Source: Halioglobus japonicus (GTDB taxonomy: Bacteria; Pseudomonadota; Gammaproteobacteria; Pseudomonadales; Halieaceae). From it: a stretch of DNA of 8,642 nt. Each line of letters opens with the position of its first letter. The first letter of the stretch is position 1. Under the pieces are notes generated by a model. That model did no database searches. It saw only the letters and a list, made by a program, of their open reading frames with translations, and was not told where the DNA came from. Shown piece by piece: positions 6,925 through 8,642 of the stretch. The stretch is taken from assembly GCF_001983995.1 (NCBI RefSeq), contig NZ_CP019452.1, forward strand, positions 1 to 8,642, read 5' to 3'. Both the position numbers and the translations under genes were made by a program.

Positions 6925-7586
6925 GATGCCACTCGCGGCAGCCGACGAGCAACCACGATGTACTGGAAGGCGAGAAAACCGCGCAATCCCGGCAAGGCCA
7001 GGAACCGCGCAAAACGGTTCAGTCGGGACGGTCGTTCCACCAACCGATAATTGGTTCGCACCGTCACTATTTCCAGTCCGTTCTGAGCCATCAATCCTGG
7101 CAAATTACCCCGCGCGAAGAAACGCAGGTGAGTGCGATCATGAATTCCTCGCTCCCGGTAGGGCCAACGCTGCCGAAACACCAGGTTAAACAGCGTGTCG
7201 ATATGGCGCACATTCGGCACGCAAGCGATAACTGTCGCGCCATCAGCGGCAACCTCGGTAACATCCCTGACCACTTTCCATGGATCTCTGAGGTGCTCAA
7301 GCACGTCGGCCATCACAACACAGTCGAAACTGGCGTTTGGAAACCCTTCAGCCAGCGCAAAGCTATCCATATCCGCCACGGTGACTTCATCCAGATGCTC
7401 CGTGGCCACGGCGGCCATATCCGCATCGTAATCGATGCCATGAACATAAAGCCCGGGTACCGCTGTTTTCGCCGCACGACCTAGCGCGCCTACGCTGCAG
7501 CCAATGTCCAGCATGCGAGTGGTCGATACGGGGATGCAGCCAATAATATCCTGACGCTCACCCAGATAAGACTTATTGAAGCTCAT
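6921..7586 (-). CDS. Class I SAM-dependent methyltransferase (Methyltransf_23-like)
   Basis: The 221-residue protein has motif I MLDIGCSVGALG (25-36), the ribose-binding acid in GIDYDADM (50-57), and the motif IV region FDCVVMADVLEHLRDP (88-102). IACVPNVRHI and the block RERGIHDRTHLRFFARGNL are typical of methyltransferases encoded in LPS and O-antigen loci beside GT2 enzymes. It should be cytosolic. Its ATG overlaps the stop of the upstream DUF616 gene (ATGA at 7583-7586), and its TGA overlaps the GTG of the GT2 gene, so it sits inside a coupled operon. Together with the gene at 1508, the locus carries two unrelated-looking methyltransferases. The substrate is unknown. Confidence 0.88.
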   Translation of the reverse strand: MSFNKSYLGERQDIIGCIPVSTTRMLDIGCSVGALGRAAKTAVPGLYVHGIDYDADMAAVATEHLDEVTVADMDSFALAEGFPNASFDCVVMADVLEHLRDPWKVVRDVTEVAADGATVIACVPNVRHIDTLFNLVFRQRWPYRERGIHDRTHLRFFARGNLPGLMAQNGLEIVTVRTNYRLVERPSRLNRFARFLALPGLRGFLAFQYIVVARRLPRVAS

Positions 7587-8367
7587 AGATAGTTATCCGC
7601 CGACTGCACAGCTGCATCACCCCGCTTGCTCTGTCCCCAGTACCTGTCCCGCAGGTTGTTCATTCGGATTCGCGTATCGCGCATAAGATGACGCCGATGA
7701 GGGTACTTCTGCAAGTACCTGTTCTCCTGCCTGAAGCTCCATTGCCAGACCAAAGTAGGCAGCGCTGTCTTCCATACGACGTAGGGCAGACTGATCTGGT
7801 CGCGCTTGGTATAGGTCTGGAAGTGATCCCACCACAACGCCATAGCCGGGGCCAATGCCTCATGCCTGTGCCAGCGAAACAATACGGCATTATCCGTCAA
7901 TGGACGGTCATCCGGCATTCCATCGATTGCGTAGTCTGCCGTCTGGCGCTCATGTGCGGTCTTGTCCCGGGCATCAAACTTGGCCATGGCCAGGCAGGCC
8001 TCGATCTCTTCAGCGACTGTCTGCCTGTCGCGATGGCGAAACAGGGCCAACGCCCTGCCACTGTCAACGAACGCCCGAAACAGTGGCGACAGATCGCCGA
8101 TCACGCCGATATTGCCATCCACGTAGATAGAGTACTCCGCCCGCGGGAATACCTCATGCGGGAAGAACTTGTGGTAGCGATTGATCTCGATCGCGGAGGA
8201 GGCCTGATACACCGGCGCAGCGCCTCGCCATCCAGGCGGTGCAGCGGCCTCACTGACACAGACGAACTCTGCGTTCATCTGTTGTCGGGCGGGTGGCAGC
8301 ACAAGGTCATAGTCGCCCACTACGTTCGTATAGACTGTCCGGCAGGCAATGGCGCCTTCAGGCTCAT
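7583..8367 (-). CDS. DUF616/TOD1-MUCI70-type glycosyltransferase-like protein, apparent frameshift near N-terminus
   Basis: The body matches the DUF616 family, recently named the TOD1/MUCI70 glycosyltransferase-like domain: VYTNVVGDYD at the N-terminus, EINRYHKFFPHEVFP, the acidic motif SIYVDGNI, LFRHRDRQTVAEEIEACL, and DNAVLFRWHRHEAL. No ATG, GTG or TTG lies upstream in that frame before a TGA at 8414-8416; the first in-frame start, GTG 8320, would cut off the RTVYTNV strand. ATG 8367, preceded by GGAGG, gives MSLKAPLPA. Adding one base to the CC/GG run at 8340-8344 joins it to RTVYTNVVGDYD, giving about 261 residues. The gene begins 30 bp after the partial GT4 gene and overlaps the methyltransferase start. 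A role in building the surface glycan is inferred from context; the activity of bacterial members is poorly known to me. Confidence 0.8.
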
Positions 8368-8397
8368 ACGACGCCTCCGACCTGCACCTGCCAGCGA

Positions 8398-8642
8398 TTA
8401 TCGCGCCCCATGGTCACCACCGTCGAATATACGTTCCACCAGGGCGTCAAGCATTGGTCCCTCCAGCGCCTTCAGTTCCTGAAATCGCCGGCGACCGGCG
8501 GCCACGAGCTCGGCGCACAGCTCCTCGTCATGCTGCACTTGCAACACCCGGTTGCGCAGCTCTTCCATGGACCCCACATCGAAGTAAAGCGCCGCTGCAG
8601 CACACACCTCGGGGACACTGCTGGTCGCTGCCGCTATGACGG
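8398..8642 (-). CDS. Family 4 glycosyltransferase, C-terminal fragment: 5' end outside window
   Basis: The frame is open from the right edge to TAA at 8398-8400, giving about 81 residues. The visible part begins VIAAATSSVPEVCAAAALYF and continues DVGSMEELRNRVLQV. This is the donor-binding end of the GT4 nucleotide-sugar site: family members have a conserved PVIAS-x-x-S-x-PEV block followed by a G-x-AALYFDP block. The remainder is the C-terminal helix typical of the family, ending ERIFDGGDHGAR. The upstream E-x7-E glutamates would lie just outside the window. It is read in the same direction as the next five genes and is probably part of the same operon. Confidence 0.82.
   Translation of the reverse strand, partial: VIAAATSSVPEVCAAAALYFDVGSMEELRNRVLQVQHDEELCAELVAAGRRRFQELKALEGPMLDALVERIFDGGDHGAR

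Noticed and set aside
7688..8482. 264-codon plus-strand open frame opposite the DUF616 gene
   Set aside because: It is long but antisense to a conserved domain and across a gene boundary. Its arginine/proline-rich translation resembles no known protein and it lacks a ribosome binding site.

Overview
The window appears to come from a Gammaproteobacterium-like chromosome. It has the end of an isoprenoid operon in the usual proteobacterial order xseB-ispA (dxs would be expected next, outside the window) beside a surface-polysaccharide locus of GC-rich, tightly packed genes. The genus cannot be read from the sequence; a marine or pseudomonad-like lineage is only a guess.

Layout. Positions 1-820 (minus strand) hold the 5' two thirds of ispA and a complete xseB, with a good extended -10 promoter just upstream of xseB. 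Positions 821-1507 are an AT-richer gap without an intact gene. It contains a tiny ORF with an excellent Shine-Dalgarno site that looks like the broken start of an exported protein, and a close match to the RfaH-recruiting ops/JUMPStart element followed at once by T6 and C9 runs. Positions 1508-4561 (plus strand) are one operon: SAM methyltransferase, family 4 glycosyltransferase and TagF-like CDP-glycerol glycerophosphotransferase. Positions 4551-8642 (minus strand) are a convergent operon, read from the right edge: GT4 (partial), DUF616/TOD1-type glycosyltransferase, methyltransferase, GT2, Stealth-family sugar-phosphate transferase and TagD-like glycerol-3-phosphate cytidylyltransferase. 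Gene ends in both operons overlap by ATGA/GTGA or lie 7-46 bp apart.

How they work together (inference). The TagD-like enzyme would make CDP-glycerol, the TagF-like enzyme would transfer glycerol phosphate to a glycan, the Stealth protein would add a phosphodiester-linked sugar, and the glycosyltransferases and methyltransferases would build and cap the rest. The product would be a phosphate-rich, teichoic-acid-like LPS or capsule glycan. Donor synthesis and glycerol-phosphate transfer sit in opposite operons whose ends overlap by 11 bp.

Sequence quality. Four of the nine polysaccharide genes carry frameshifts, five events in all. Every one is a one-base deletion in a short C/G run, and restoring one base each time gives a full-length, family-typical protein. 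The uniform pattern points to homopolymer under-calling in the read or assembly more than to true decay. I annotate these genes across their whole repaired span and mark the break.
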